From JAMXLO01 sp963812505 (GTDB lineage Bacteria; Pseudomonadota; Alphaproteobacteria; Acetobacterales; Acetobacteraceae): 64,000 nucleotides of DNA. Position 1 is the stretch's first letter. The number at the start of each line of letters is the position of its first letter. Where the stretch lies: positions 124,001 through 188,000 of the forward strand of contig CAWEVM010000017.1 of the NCBI GenBank assembly GCA_963812505.1. The letters run 5' to 3'. Positions 17,301-25,263 of the stretch are shown piece by piece. The notes beneath the pieces are model-generated. The model saw nothing but the letters and a program-made list of their open reading frames with translations, ran no database searches and was not told where the DNA came from. The position numbers were made by a program, and so were the translations under genes.

Positions 17301-18005
17301 ATGGAATTGCGCATGGCTTTCATGTTCCTGCGGGAGACGATCCGGACTTATCGGGAGCGCGATCCGGCGGCGCGATCCTCGCTGGAGGTCCTGTTATGCT
17401 ACCCAGGGCTGCATGCCGTCATGTGGCATCGCCTGTCACACTGGCTTTGGCAGCACGATCAGTACCTATTGGGGCGGTTTTCCTCCCATATCGCCCGCTG
17501 GTTGACCGGCATAGAGATCCATCCGGCGGCCAGGTTGGGGCGACGGCTGGTGATCGACCATGGAATGGGGGTCGTGGTTGGCGAAACCGCCGAAATCGGC
17601 GACGATTGCTACCTGTATCATCAGGTCACCCTGGGCGTCGCACGCACCAGCGGTGGCAAGCGGCACCCCACAGTTGGCAATAATGTGATCATCGGTGCCG
17701 GCGCCAAGGTGCTGGGGCCGATCAGGGTCGGCGACAACGCGAGGGTCGGGTCCAACGCCGTCGTGCTCGATGACGTGCCCGACAACACTACCGTCGTGGG
17801 TATTCCGGCCCGCCCGGTCGATCGGCTGCCCACGCGCGACCGCAAGGTCCCGGCCTTCGACCCCTACGGCATCCCGTGTGACGGCAGCCTCGATCCGTTG
17901 CTGCTTGACCTCGACCAGATGCACTGCGAACTGGCCGAACTGGAGGCGCGGGTGGCGCGCCTGGCCGCGGACCAGATGCGCCAGCGGCAGGCCGCCGTGG
18001 AGTAG
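17301..18005 (+). CDS. cysE: serine O-acetyltransferase
   Basis: A 234-residue left-handed beta-helix acetyltransferase that makes O-acetylserine for cysteine synthesis. It is the short form lacking the N-terminal extension of E. coli CysE. The catalytic pair is seen in TGIEIHPAARLG and VIDHGMGVVVGETAEIG, followed by hexapeptide repeats (LYHQVTLGV, IGAGAKVLGPI, VGDNARVGSNAVV). Starts at 17313 (MAFMFLRET) or 17322 are also possible. It opens the sulfur operon, with the iscR gene 3 bases downstream. Confidence 0.95.
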   Translation: MELRMAFMFLRETIRTYRERDPAARSSLEVLLCYPGLHAVMWHRLSHWLWQHDQYLLGRFSSHIARWLTGIEIHPAARLGRRLVIDHGMGVVVGETAEIGDDCYLYHQVTLGVARTSGGKRHPTVGNNVIIGAGAKVLGPIRVGDNARVGSNAVVLDDVPDNTTVVGIPARPVDRLPTRDRKVPAFDPYGIPCDGSLDPLLLDLDQMHCELAELEARVARLAADQMRQRQAAVE

Positions 18006-18008
18006 GCG

Positions 18009-18494
18009 ATGCAACTCTCCACCCGCGGACGCTACGCGGTGACGGCGATGGTCGATCTGGCCACCCGGCAAACGCTGGGCTGCGAATGCGGGCCGATCTG
18101 CCTGGCCGAGATCGCGGCACGGCACAGGCTGAGCAAGGCCTATCTGGAGCAGCTCTTTGGCAAGCTGCGGCGAGCCGGACTGGTCGGCTCGGCACGCGGC
18201 CCTGGCGGTGGCTATCGGCTGGCGCGCTCGTCAGCTGCGATCGCCATCGCCGACATCGTGGCCGCGGTGGATGAGCCGATCCACGCCATCCGATGCGAGG
18301 ATGGTGGCGCTGGCTGTGTCGAAGGCGTCGGCGACGCCCGGCAACTGGGTTGTCAGACGCACGATCTATGGGATGAGCTGGGGCGGCAAATTCAGCTGTT
18401 CCTCGAGGGGGTCACGCTCGCCGATGTGGTGGCGGGCCGGGTGCTGGGTCGCGCCGTTCCGCTGGACGAGGGCCGGAGGCTGGCAGCCGAGTAG
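18009..18494 (+). CDS. iscR: Rrf2-family Fe-S cluster regulator (IscR-like)
   Basis: A 161-residue winged-helix regulator. The N-terminus MQLSTRGRYAVTAMVDLA and the wing ARGPGGGYRLAR are typical of Rrf2/IscR. Three cysteines and a histidine (Cys96, Cys103, Cys115, His118) follow the DNA-binding domain and should ligate a [2Fe-2S] cluster. The spacing C-x6-C-x11-C-x2-H is longer than in E. coli IscR (C-x5-C-x5-C-x2-H). It lies in an operon with two cysteine desulfurases and a ferredoxin, so it probably senses cluster status and represses this operon. The stop is 2 bases before the next start. Confidence 0.9.
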   Translation: MQLSTRGRYAVTAMVDLATRQTLGCECGPICLAEIAARHRLSKAYLEQLFGKLRRAGLVGSARGPGGGYRLARSSAAIAIADIVAAVDEPIHAIRCEDGGAGCVEGVGDARQLGCQTHDLWDELGRQIQLFLEGVTLADVVAGRVLGRAVPLDEGRRLAAE

Positions 18495-18496
18495 CG

Positions 18497-19594
18497 ATGG
18501 TCTATCTCGACGCCAACGCCACGGAACCGCTGCGACCGGAGGCACGTGCCGCAACGCTGGCGGCGCTGGAAGTGACCGGCAATCCCTCCTCCGTGCATGC
18601 CGCGGGTCGCGCGGCGCGGCGGATCCTGGAAGATGCCCGCGAGACGCTGGCGGCCCGGTTCGGCACTCCTGCGCAGAACCTCGTCTTCACGTCGGGCGGC
18701 ACCGAGGCCGATGCGCTGGCAATCCACGCCTTGGGCCGTGGCCGCCGCCTGATCATCGGCGCTACCGAGCATGATGCGGTGCGGTCGGCGGCCCCCGAAG
18801 CGATGCTGCTGCCGGTCGACCGCGAGGGCGTCGCCGATCTCGACACTCTGGCCACCTGGCTGGCGGATGGGCCGGCCGCGCTGGTTTGCGTGATGCATGC
18901 GAACAACGAGACGGGCACGATCCAGCCGATCGCCGCAGCCGCTGAACTGTGCCGTCGTCATGGCGGATTGCTGCACGTCGATGCCGTCCAGGCAGCAGGG
19001 CGGATCGAGGTCGCGCTGTCGGTACTCGGCGCCCACAGCATCGCCATCTCCTCGCACAAACTGGGTGGGCCGCCGGGCGTTGGCGCCCTATTGCTGGCCC
19101 CCGAGGTCACGGCCATCGCTCCACTGATCGCCGGCGGCGGGCAGGAACGCGGTCGACGAGGCGGCACACCTCCTTTGCCCGCCATCGCGGGCTTTGCCGC
19201 AGCGGCCACGGCAGCCACCGATGCATCCCGCCTCGCCCCACTCCGTGATGTAGTCGAGACGGCAGCCGTCGCTGCGGGTGCGCTCGTGTGCGGCGTTGGG
19301 GCAAACCGGCTGTTCAATACCACGTGCCTGGCGCTGCCCGGTGTGCGCGCCGACGCGCAGGTGATCGCGCTCGACCTCGAAGGCATTGCGGTCAGTGCCG
19401 GTGCGGCGTGCAGCTCCGGCAAGGTGACGGCAAGCCATGTGCTCGCCGCTATGGGCCTTGGGCCGGTCGCCGGCCAGGCGATCCGAGTCTCGCTGCCGTG
19501 GAACGCGACAGAGGCGGACGTCGCCGTCTTCGCGCCGGCCTATCGGCGCATGGCGGAGCGATTGCGCATGGCGCTGGCACCACGCGCCGCCTGA
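18497..19594 (+). CDS. cysteine desulfurase family protein (first of two)
   Basis: A 365-residue class V aminotransferase-fold enzyme that takes sulfur from cysteine as a persulfide. The PLP-binding Lys188 is in SSHKLGG and the active-site Cys305 in GAACSSGK; FTSGGTEAD and HVDAVQAAG bind PLP. It is shorter than the following IscS, and the loop around the catalytic Cys is short. Together with its neighbour it forms a tandem pair common in Alphaproteobacteria. It probably supplies sulfur to Fe-S assembly or tRNA thiolation; which desulfurase serves which path cannot be told from sequence. Confidence 0.92.
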   Translation: MVYLDANATEPLRPEARAATLAALEVTGNPSSVHAAGRAARRILEDARETLAARFGTPAQNLVFTSGGTEADALAIHALGRGRRLIIGATEHDAVRSAAPEAMLLPVDREGVADLDTLATWLADGPAALVCVMHANNETGTIQPIAAAAELCRRHGGLLHVDAVQAAGRIEVALSVLGAHSIAISSHKLGGPPGVGALLLAPEVTAIAPLIAGGGQERGRRGGTPPLPAIAGFAAAATAATDASRLAPLRDVVETAAVAAGALVCGVGANRLFNTTCLALPGVRADAQVIALDLEGIAVSAGAACSSGKVTASHVLAAMGLGPVAGQAIRVSLPWNATEADVAVFAPAYRRMAERLRMALAPRAA

Positions 19595-19610
19595 ACCCAC
19601 ATTGCCCGGC

Positions 19611-20813
19611 ATGAGCAGTTCTCCGCCACGCCCGAACCGTCCGGTCTATCTCGACAATCAGGCCACCACGCGGTGCGACCCGCGCGTCGTGGCCGCGATG
19701 CTGCCGTGGTTCACCGAGCACTACGGCAATCCGCACAGCATCGAGCACGTGATGGGCACCGAGGCAGAAGCCGCCGTCGAGGACGCTCGCGGCCATGTTG
19801 CCGCGCTGATCGGCGCCGATGCCAAGGAGCTGGTGTTCACCTCTGGCGCTACCGAGAGCAACAACATCGCAATAAAAGGAGCGGCCCGTTTCGCGCTGCG
19901 CGCCGGCAACGGGCGAAGGCGCGTCGTCACGGTGGCGACCGAGCACAAATGCGTCCTCGAATCAGTGGCGGATCTGGCCGACGAGGGGTTCGAGCCGGTT
20001 TTCCTGCCGGTGCGCCCGGATGGACTGCTGGACCCGGAGGTGCTGCGTGCGGCGCTGGAAGTGCCGACGCTGTTGGTGAGCGTCATGTCGGTGAACAACG
20101 AGATCGGCGTGGTGCAGGACATCGCCACGCTCGCGGCGATCGCCAAGCAGGCGGGGGCGCTGTTCCATACCGATATTGCCCAGGCCGCGGGGAAGATCCC
20201 GCTCGACCTGACCGGCTGGAAGGTCGATCTGGCCTCGATCAGTGGCCACAAGCTTTACGGACCGAAAGGAGTAGGCGCGCTCTTTGTCCGGCGACGGCCG
20301 CGCGTACGACTGACCCCGCTGTTCTCGGGCGGCGGCCAGGAGCGTGGCTTGCGTTCCGGCACCCTGCCTGCCCCGCTGGTCGTGGGTCTCGGCGAGGCCT
20401 GCCGCCTGGCGCTGGGCGAAATGTTGGAGGAGGGCAAACGGCTGGCAGAATTGCGCGACCGCCTGACCGGCCAGCTCCGCGCGGCGATCCCTGGCGTCGT
20501 GGTGAACGGCAGCATGGTGGCGCGGATACCTGGCAACCTGAATGTCACCTTTCCCGTTGCCACCGCCGCGGACCTGATGGCGCGCGTTCCGGACCTGTGC
20601 GTTTCCACCGGCTCGGCGTGTTCATCCGCCGCGATCGAGCCGTCCTACGTGCTGCGCGCCCTTGGCCTGGACGACGAAGCGGCGTCGCGGACCTTGCGCA
20701 TCGGGATCGGGCGCTTTACCTCGCCCGCCGATATCGACTATGCGGCAACGGCGCTGGCTGCGGCGCATGCGGGGGCACCGGCCCCTGGCATCGAACGGTT
20801 CGCCCAGGCCTGA
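19611..20813 (+). CDS. iscS: cysteine desulfurase IscS
   Basis: A 400-residue PLP enzyme; the start ATG 19611 lies 16 bases after the previous stop (the frame is open further upstream but overlaps the preceding gene). PLP Lys214 sits in SGHKLYGPKG, and FTSGATESNNIAIKG and HTDIAQAAGK are classic IscS segments. The catalytic Cys337 lies in STGSACSSAAIEPSYVLRAL. Residue conservation is closer to housekeeping IscS than in the first copy. It would pass persulfide sulfur to Fe-S scaffolds and to MnmA encoded two genes downstream. Confidence 0.95.
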   Translation: MSSSPPRPNRPVYLDNQATTRCDPRVVAAMLPWFTEHYGNPHSIEHVMGTEAEAAVEDARGHVAALIGADAKELVFTSGATESNNIAIKGAARFALRAGNGRRRVVTVATEHKCVLESVADLADEGFEPVFLPVRPDGLLDPEVLRAALEVPTLLVSVMSVNNEIGVVQDIATLAAIAKQAGALFHTDIAQAAGKIPLDLTGWKVDLASISGHKLYGPKGVGALFVRRRPRVRLTPLFSGGGQERGLRSGTLPAPLVVGLGEACRLALGEMLEEGKRLAELRDRLTGQLRAAIPGVVVNGSMVARIPGNLNVTFPVATAADLMARVPDLCVSTGSACSSAAIEPSYVLRALGLDDEAASRTLRIGIGRFTSPADIDYAATALAAAHAGAPAPGIERFAQA

Positions 20814-20831
20814 ACGGAACCCATTGGCCAG

Positions 20832-21164
20832 ATGCCGAAGATGACCTTCATCGAACGCGACGGAACGCGTCGCGAAGTCGATGCACCGCTCGGACTGTCG
20901 GTGCTGGAGATCGCCCACCAGAACGGCGTCGATATCGAGGGCGCGTGCGAAGGCTCGCTCGCCTGCTCAACCTGCCACGTGATCGTCGACACTGCGTGGT
21001 TCAGGAAGCTCGCCGAACCGACCGAGGACGAGGAGGACATGCTCGACCTGGCGTTCGGGCTGACCGAGACGTCACGGCTGGGCTGCCAGATCGTGATCAC
21101 CGAGGCGCTCGACGGCCTCGTGGTAAAGCTGCCCGCCGGCACCCGCAACATGATGAGCGATTAG
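20832..21164 (+). CDS. fdx: adrenodoxin-type [2Fe-2S] ferredoxin
   Basis: A 110-residue ferredoxin with the vertebrate-type/Isc spacing of cluster ligands: Cys39, Cys45, Cys48 and Cys85 (CEGSLACSTC ... LGCQ). The acidic patch EPTEDEEDMLD is the usual partner-docking surface. It lies 18 bases after iscS and 3 bases before mnmA. In Isc systems this protein supplies electrons for cluster assembly. Confidence 0.95.
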   Translation: MPKMTFIERDGTRREVDAPLGLSVLEIAHQNGVDIEGACEGSLACSTCHVIVDTAWFRKLAEPTEDEEDMLDLAFGLTETSRLGCQIVITEALDGLVVKLPAGTRNMMSD

Positions 21165-21167
21165 CGC

Positions 21168-22313
21168 GTGCGCATCCTCGTCGCGATGTCCGGCGGCGTG
21201 GACAGCAGCGTCGCGGCAGGGCTGCTGCGGGAGGCCGGCCACGAGGTGATCGGCGTGACGCTGCAGCTCTACGACCATGGAGCCGCGACCGGGCGCAAGG
21301 GTGCGTGCTGCGCCGGGCAGGACATTCATGACGCGCGGCGGGTGGCCGACCATCTGGGCATCCCGCACTACGTGATCGACGCGGAGCAGCGGTTCGCCGA
21401 TGCGGTGATCCGGGACTTTGCCGACAGCTATGCGGCGGGCGAAACGCCGGTGCCCTGCGTTCGCTGTAACCAGACCGTGAAGTTCGCGGACCTGACCGCG
21501 CTGGCGCAGGGACTGGGGTGCGAGCGGTTGGCGACCGGGCACTATGTACGGCGGATCGACGGCCCCGAGGGCCCGGAGTTGCATCGCTCTACCGACTTGG
21601 CGCGCGATCAGAGCTGGTTCCTGTTCGCCACCACCCGTGAGCAGCTTGTGCAGGCGATATTTCCGTTGGGGGGAATGGACAAGCGCCAAGTGCGCGACGA
21701 GGCGGAGCGGCTTGGTCTGCCGGTGGCCGCCAAGGCAGACAGCCAGGACATCTGCTTCGTCCCGTCAGGCAACTATGCCGATGTCGTCACGCGGTTGCGT
21801 CCCGACGCGGGGGAAGCGGGCGAGATCGTTGATCGCGGAGGGCACGTCCGCGGTCGGCACGACGGCGTCGCGCGGTATACGGTCGGTCAGGGGAAGCGCC
21901 TCGGTGATGCGGCGATCGCCGGCGGTGAACGCCAGGTGGTGGTGGCACTGGACCCGGCGCGCCGGCGGGTCGTGATCGGCCCGCGTCATGCCGGAACGAA
22001 ACTGGTGCGCTTGCGCGAGGTGAACTGGCTGATATCACCGCCGGTGCACCCACTGCGCTGTGCGGTGAAGCTGCGGGCACGGGAAGCGCCGCAGAGCGCC
22101 TTGGTGACCATTACAGATGACAGCACGGAGGTCCACCTGGATACCCCCGCCCTACCAGCGCCCGGACAGGCCTGCGTCTTCTACGACGGGGAGCGTGTGC
22201 TGGGCGGCGGCTTCATTCGACGGGCAGATGTCGGAGCGATGGTTGACGTGGTCAGGGGCGGCGGACTATCTCCCCTGCCCTTCGGTTCGGATGGCGGCGT
22301 AGCTCAGCGGTAG
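21168..22313 (+). CDS. mnmA: tRNA-specific 2-thiouridylase MnmA
   Basis: A 381-residue enzyme starting at GTG 21168, 3 bases after the ferredoxin stop. It thiolates U34 of tRNA-Glu, -Gln and -Lys using sulfur from IscS. The PP-loop SGGVDSS is at residues 8-14; the catalytic cysteines are Cys100 (CNQTVKF) and Cys196 (DSQDICFVP). The family usually ends soon after GGGFIRR (about residue 356). Here the frame runs on for some 25 residues and its stop codon (22311-22313) lies inside the tRNA-Met gene, so the last seven codons are tRNA sequence. An earlier stop may have been lost. Confidence 0.95.
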   Translation: MRILVAMSGGVDSSVAAGLLREAGHEVIGVTLQLYDHGAATGRKGACCAGQDIHDARRVADHLGIPHYVIDAEQRFADAVIRDFADSYAAGETPVPCVRCNQTVKFADLTALAQGLGCERLATGHYVRRIDGPEGPELHRSTDLARDQSWFLFATTREQLVQAIFPLGGMDKRQVRDEAERLGLPVAAKADSQDICFVPSGNYADVVTRLRPDAGEAGEIVDRGGHVRGRHDGVARYTVGQGKRLGDAAIAGGERQVVVALDPARRRVVIGPRHAGTKLVRLREVNWLISPPVHPLRCAVKLRAREAPQSALVTITDDSTEVHLDTPALPAPGQACVFYDGERVLGGGFIRRADVGAMVDVVRGGGLSPLPFGSDGGVAQR

Positions 22314-22367
22314 AGCAGGGGAATCATAATCCCTTGGTCGGTGGTTCAAATCCGCCCGCCGCTACCA
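22293..22367 (+). tRNA. tRNA-Met (anticodon CAU)
   Basis: A 75-nt cloverleaf including an encoded CCA. The acceptor stem GGCGGCG pairs with CGCCGCT (G1-U72 wobble). The D-arm is GCTCAGCGGTAGAGC, the anticodon stem GGGGA/TCCCT holds the loop ATCATAA with anticodon CAT, and the T-arm is GGTGG-TTCAAAT-CCGCC. The base pattern fits elongator tRNA-Met of Alphaproteobacteria; it is not initiator (no GGG/CCC anticodon-stem triplet). A tRNA-Ile with lysidine at C34 cannot be fully excluded. Its first 21 bases overlap the 3' end of the mnmA reading frame on the same strand. Confidence 0.93.
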
Positions 22368-22420
22368 TCCAAGTCATGCTTCAGCACGGGCCTTGCGCAC
22401 GGCGCGATGACGTCCGTGGT

Positions 22421-23419
22421 TCAGGCCTCTGCCAGCACATGGGCGTCACGTTCCGACCACATCAGCGTGGCGACATCGCCTGGTTCGACAGGACGCGCAT
22501 AGAAATCGCCATCGGGCAGCAGCGCCGCTGCCTCCTCGCCCCCTTCGGTCGCGAGAGCGACGCGCACCATCGCGCCTTGGTATTCCACGGCAGCAACGCG
22601 ACCTGAAACCGACGGTCCGACGCCCGGCACTCCAGCCAGTCGACAGCGGTCTGCGCGCACCGCGATCAGTCCGCGGTCGCTGGGCAACACGTTATGGCCG
22701 CCGATGAAGCGCGCGATGAACGCGTTGGCCGGTCGTTCGAACACTTCGCGCGGCGGACCTGCCTGGCGGATCTCGCCGTCTTCCATCACCACCATGAGGT
22801 CGGCCATCGCCATCGCCTCATCCTGGCTGTGCGTGACATGGATGAAGCTGATGCCAAGCTCGCGCTGCAGCCGCTTCAGCTCCTCACGCACCTTGATGCG
22901 CAGGAACGGATCGAGCGCCGACAGCGGCTCATCCAGCAGCAGCACGCGTGGCCGTGTGATCAGAGCGCGCGCCAGTGCGACGCGCTGCTGCTGACCTCCT
23001 GATAGCTGCGACGGCAGACGATCCGCGTATTGCTCCATATGCAACAACGCGAGGAACTCGCGCGCAGTCTTGTGCCTTTCGACCTTGCCGACCCGGCGCA
23101 TCTTCAGACTGAAGGCCACGTTGTCGAGACAGTTCAGATGCGGGAACAGCGCGTAGCTCTGGAACATCATCGCAGTGCCGCGGCGGATTGGCGGGAAGGT
23201 CGTGACGTTCTGACTGCCGATCAGAATGTCGCCTTCGCTCACCGCCTCATGACCTGCGATCATGCGCAAGGTCGTGGTCTTGCCGCAGCCGCTCGGGCCC
23301 AAAAGGCAGCAGTAGCTGGCCCTGGGAATGCGCAGCGAGACGCGGTTCACCGCTGTGGTTGGTCCAAAGCGCTTGGTGACCACCACCAGCTCGACATCAA
23401 ATCGCGAGTCCATCGTCAT
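22421..23419 (-). CDS. ABC transporter ATP-binding protein, spermidine/putrescine (PotA) type
   Basis: A 332-residue ATPase with Walker A GPSGCGKTT (41-49), a Q-loop in MMFQSYALFPHLN, the signature LSGGQQQR, Walker B LLLDEP and the switch His in THSQDEA. The C-terminal 90 residues form a TOBE-like regulatory domain (LIAVRADRC ... VAAVEYQGAMVRV). It is the last gene of a five-gene minus-strand operon with two permeases, a RutA-like monooxygenase and a substrate-binding protein; the gap to the preceding permease stop is 3 bases. Confidence 0.93.
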   Translation of the reverse strand: MTMDSRFDVELVVVTKRFGPTTAVNRVSLRIPRASYCCLLGPSGCGKTTTLRMIAGHEAVSEGDILIGSQNVTTFPPIRRGTAMMFQSYALFPHLNCLDNVAFSLKMRRVGKVERHKTAREFLALLHMEQYADRLPSQLSGGQQQRVALARALITRPRVLLLDEPLSALDPFLRIKVREELKRLQRELGISFIHVTHSQDEAMAMADLMVVMEDGEIRQAGPPREVFERPANAFIARFIGGHNVLPSDRGLIAVRADRCRLAGVPGVGPSVSGRVAAVEYQGAMVRVALATEGGEEAAALLPDGDFYARPVEPGDVATLMWSERDAHVLAEA

Positions 23420-23422
23420 TTC

Positions 23423-24280
23423 CTAATCCGATGTCACCATGGCCCGGCGTCGTTGCATGCGCCAGACCACAACAAGAGTAATTCCGATGATCAGAAACGA
23501 CACGGATGTGGTCAGCGTGCCGATCGCGAACAGCACCGGCGAGGTCGCGCTTGAAATCAGGGCGTAGAGTTCCAATGGCAGCGTGTTGCTACGGCCGATC
23601 GCAAGCGTGGTGCGGGCGTATTCGTCGTAGGACAGCGTGAATGCGCCCATGGCCACACCGATTATCCCAGGTAGCAGAATCGGCAGCGTCACATAGCGCA
23701 ACCGCTGCCACGGTGTCGCGCCGAGGTCGTTTGCGGCTTCTTCGTAAATGCGGTTAAAGCGGTTCACCACGGCGAACATGGCGAACAGACCGAAGGGAAG
23801 AGTCCAGGTGAGCTGCGCTCCGAGCGCCGAGGTGAACAGACTGGTCTGCCAGCCGAGTACCTGGAAACCGAGGCCGATGCCGAAGCCCACCAACAAACTC
23901 GGCATCACGAGGCTGGCGATTGCGAAGTAGAACACTACGCCGGAGCCTGGAAAGCGTCGGCGGAAGCCAAGCGCGGCAGAGACCGAGAGCACGACCGTCA
24001 GCAGGCTGACGATAGAGGCAAGCTCTATCGATCGGCTGAATGATACGGGAATGTTCGCCATCTGCTCTGGCCTGAATACGTCGCGGAACCAGGCGAGCGA
24101 TACGCCGACCATCGGGAACGTCACGCCGCCGTTGGGTCCTTGGAACGACAGCATGTATATCACGAGCATCGGGCCGTAGAGGAACATCAGATACGCGCCG
24201 AACAGCGTGGCGAGCGCGTAGAATGTCCAGGGCCGTGATGCGCTCGGTCCGATTGCAGGCGGGCCGCTGCCGACTATCAT
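23423..24280 (-). CDS. ABC transporter permease, PotC type
   Basis: A 285-residue membrane protein with six predicted spans. The EAA loop that contacts the ATPase reads EEAANDLGATPWQRLRYVTL, a strong permease marker. The ATG at 24278-24280 was chosen because it follows the preceding permease stop (24283) by 2 bases and leaves only a short cytoplasmic N-terminus; the frame is open upstream to 24559 but that would run through the other permease. It pairs with the PotB-type permease. Confidence 0.92.
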   Translation of the reverse strand: MIVGSGPPAIGPSASRPWTFYALATLFGAYLMFLYGPMLVIYMLSFQGPNGGVTFPMVGVSLAWFRDVFRPEQMANIPVSFSRSIELASIVSLLTVVLSVSAALGFRRRFPGSGVVFYFAIASLVMPSLLVGFGIGLGFQVLGWQTSLFTSALGAQLTWTLPFGLFAMFAVVNRFNRIYEEAANDLGATPWQRLRYVTLPILLPGIIGVAMGAFTLSYDEYARTTLAIGRSNTLPLELYALISSATSPVLFAIGTLTTSVSFLIIGITLVVVWRMQRRRAMVTSD

Positions 24281-24282
24281 GG

Positions 24283-25263
24283 CTACTTCACCAATTCCTT
24301 GCGAACATCGACAACGCGCATCATGCCAGCGACCATGATGGCGACGAACACGACCAGCACCATCGCATTGGCCGAGGCGGGCGGGTACTGCATGGCCTGG
24401 ATTTCGGTGGAGAGCATGGAAACGATCGAGGCGCTTTGCCCGCCGCTCATCTGCTTTACGACGAAATAGTCGCCCATCACCTGGGTGAACACAAGGATCG
24501 AACCAAGTGCGATTCCAGTCTTCGACAGCGGGATCACGACGTCGACCATGGTACGCCACCGACTGGCGCCAGCGTCACGCGCGGCCTCGAGCAAAGCAGG
24601 ATCGATCTTGGCCATCGAATTGGCGATCGGCCCGACCATCAGCAAAGTGAACAGGTGGATGTAGGTGATGACGACCGCGAAGTCGGAGAACAGCAGGAAG
24701 GTGAGCGGCTGGGACGTGATGTGCAGGTCCTGCAGGATTGTATTGAATGCGCCGTTGCGGCCAAGGAACGGGATCCAGGCGATGGTGCGGATGATGCCGG
24801 AGGTCCAGAAGGGTATGGCGCAGAGCAGGAACAGCACGGTGCGGATCGTGGCGCTGCGCACGTGGTGGATCAGGAACCAGGCGATGTTGAAGCCAAGGAA
24901 CAATGTGATCGCCCAGACAATGACTGCGAATTTCAGCGAACTGAGATAGACGCGGAGCGTTGCTGGCGTGGTCAGGAGCTCGCGGTAGTTGTCGAGCAGG
25001 AAGGCCGGGTAAATGCCGACACGATCGTAGTCGAAGAAGCTGACCACGAGGAACAGAATGGTAGGAAGCGCGAACAGCGCCAGCAGTATCAGCGCGAGTG
25101 GCCCAACCTGCAGCCATGAAACCAGCCAAGCAGGAAGACGGCGGCCACTGCCTTCACCGGACCTTAGCCGGCCACCTGCGGCGACTGAGGGCCCCAGCCA
25201 TGACGGTACGCCGGCCGTACGCGCGAGTCGGCTCACGCTGCTGCCTTGATCTCGTTCCTGCAC
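24283..25263 (-). CDS. ABC transporter permease, PotB type
   Basis: A 326-residue membrane protein with a roughly 50-residue basic N-terminal extension followed by six hydrophobic spans. The EAA loop reads LEAARDAGASRWRTMVDVVI. The start at GTG 25263 overlaps the end of the rutA-like gene by 31 bases; a later start is possible, because family homology begins only near the first span (LVSWLQVGPLAL). The order binding protein, monooxygenase, B, C, ATPase suggests translational coupling of transport and oxidation. Confidence 0.9.
   Translation of the reverse strand: MQERDQGSSVSRLARTAGVPSWLGPSVAAGGRLRSGEGSGRRLPAWLVSWLQVGPLALILLALFALPTILFLVVSFFDYDRVGIYPAFLLDNYRELLTTPATLRVYLSSLKFAVIVWAITLFLGFNIAWFLIHHVRSATIRTVLFLLCAIPFWTSGIIRTIAWIPFLGRNGAFNTILQDLHITSQPLTFLLFSDFAVVITYIHLFTLLMVGPIANSMAKIDPALLEAARDAGASRWRTMVDVVIPLSKTGIALGSILVFTQVMGDYFVVKQMSGGQSASIVSMLSTEIQAMQYPPASANAMVLVVFVAIMVAGMMRVVDVRKELVK

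Noticed and set aside
22371..22420. Transcription terminator after tRNA-Met
   Set aside because: No hairpin with a T-run is seen between the tRNA and the ABC gene stop; the stretch is unremarkable.
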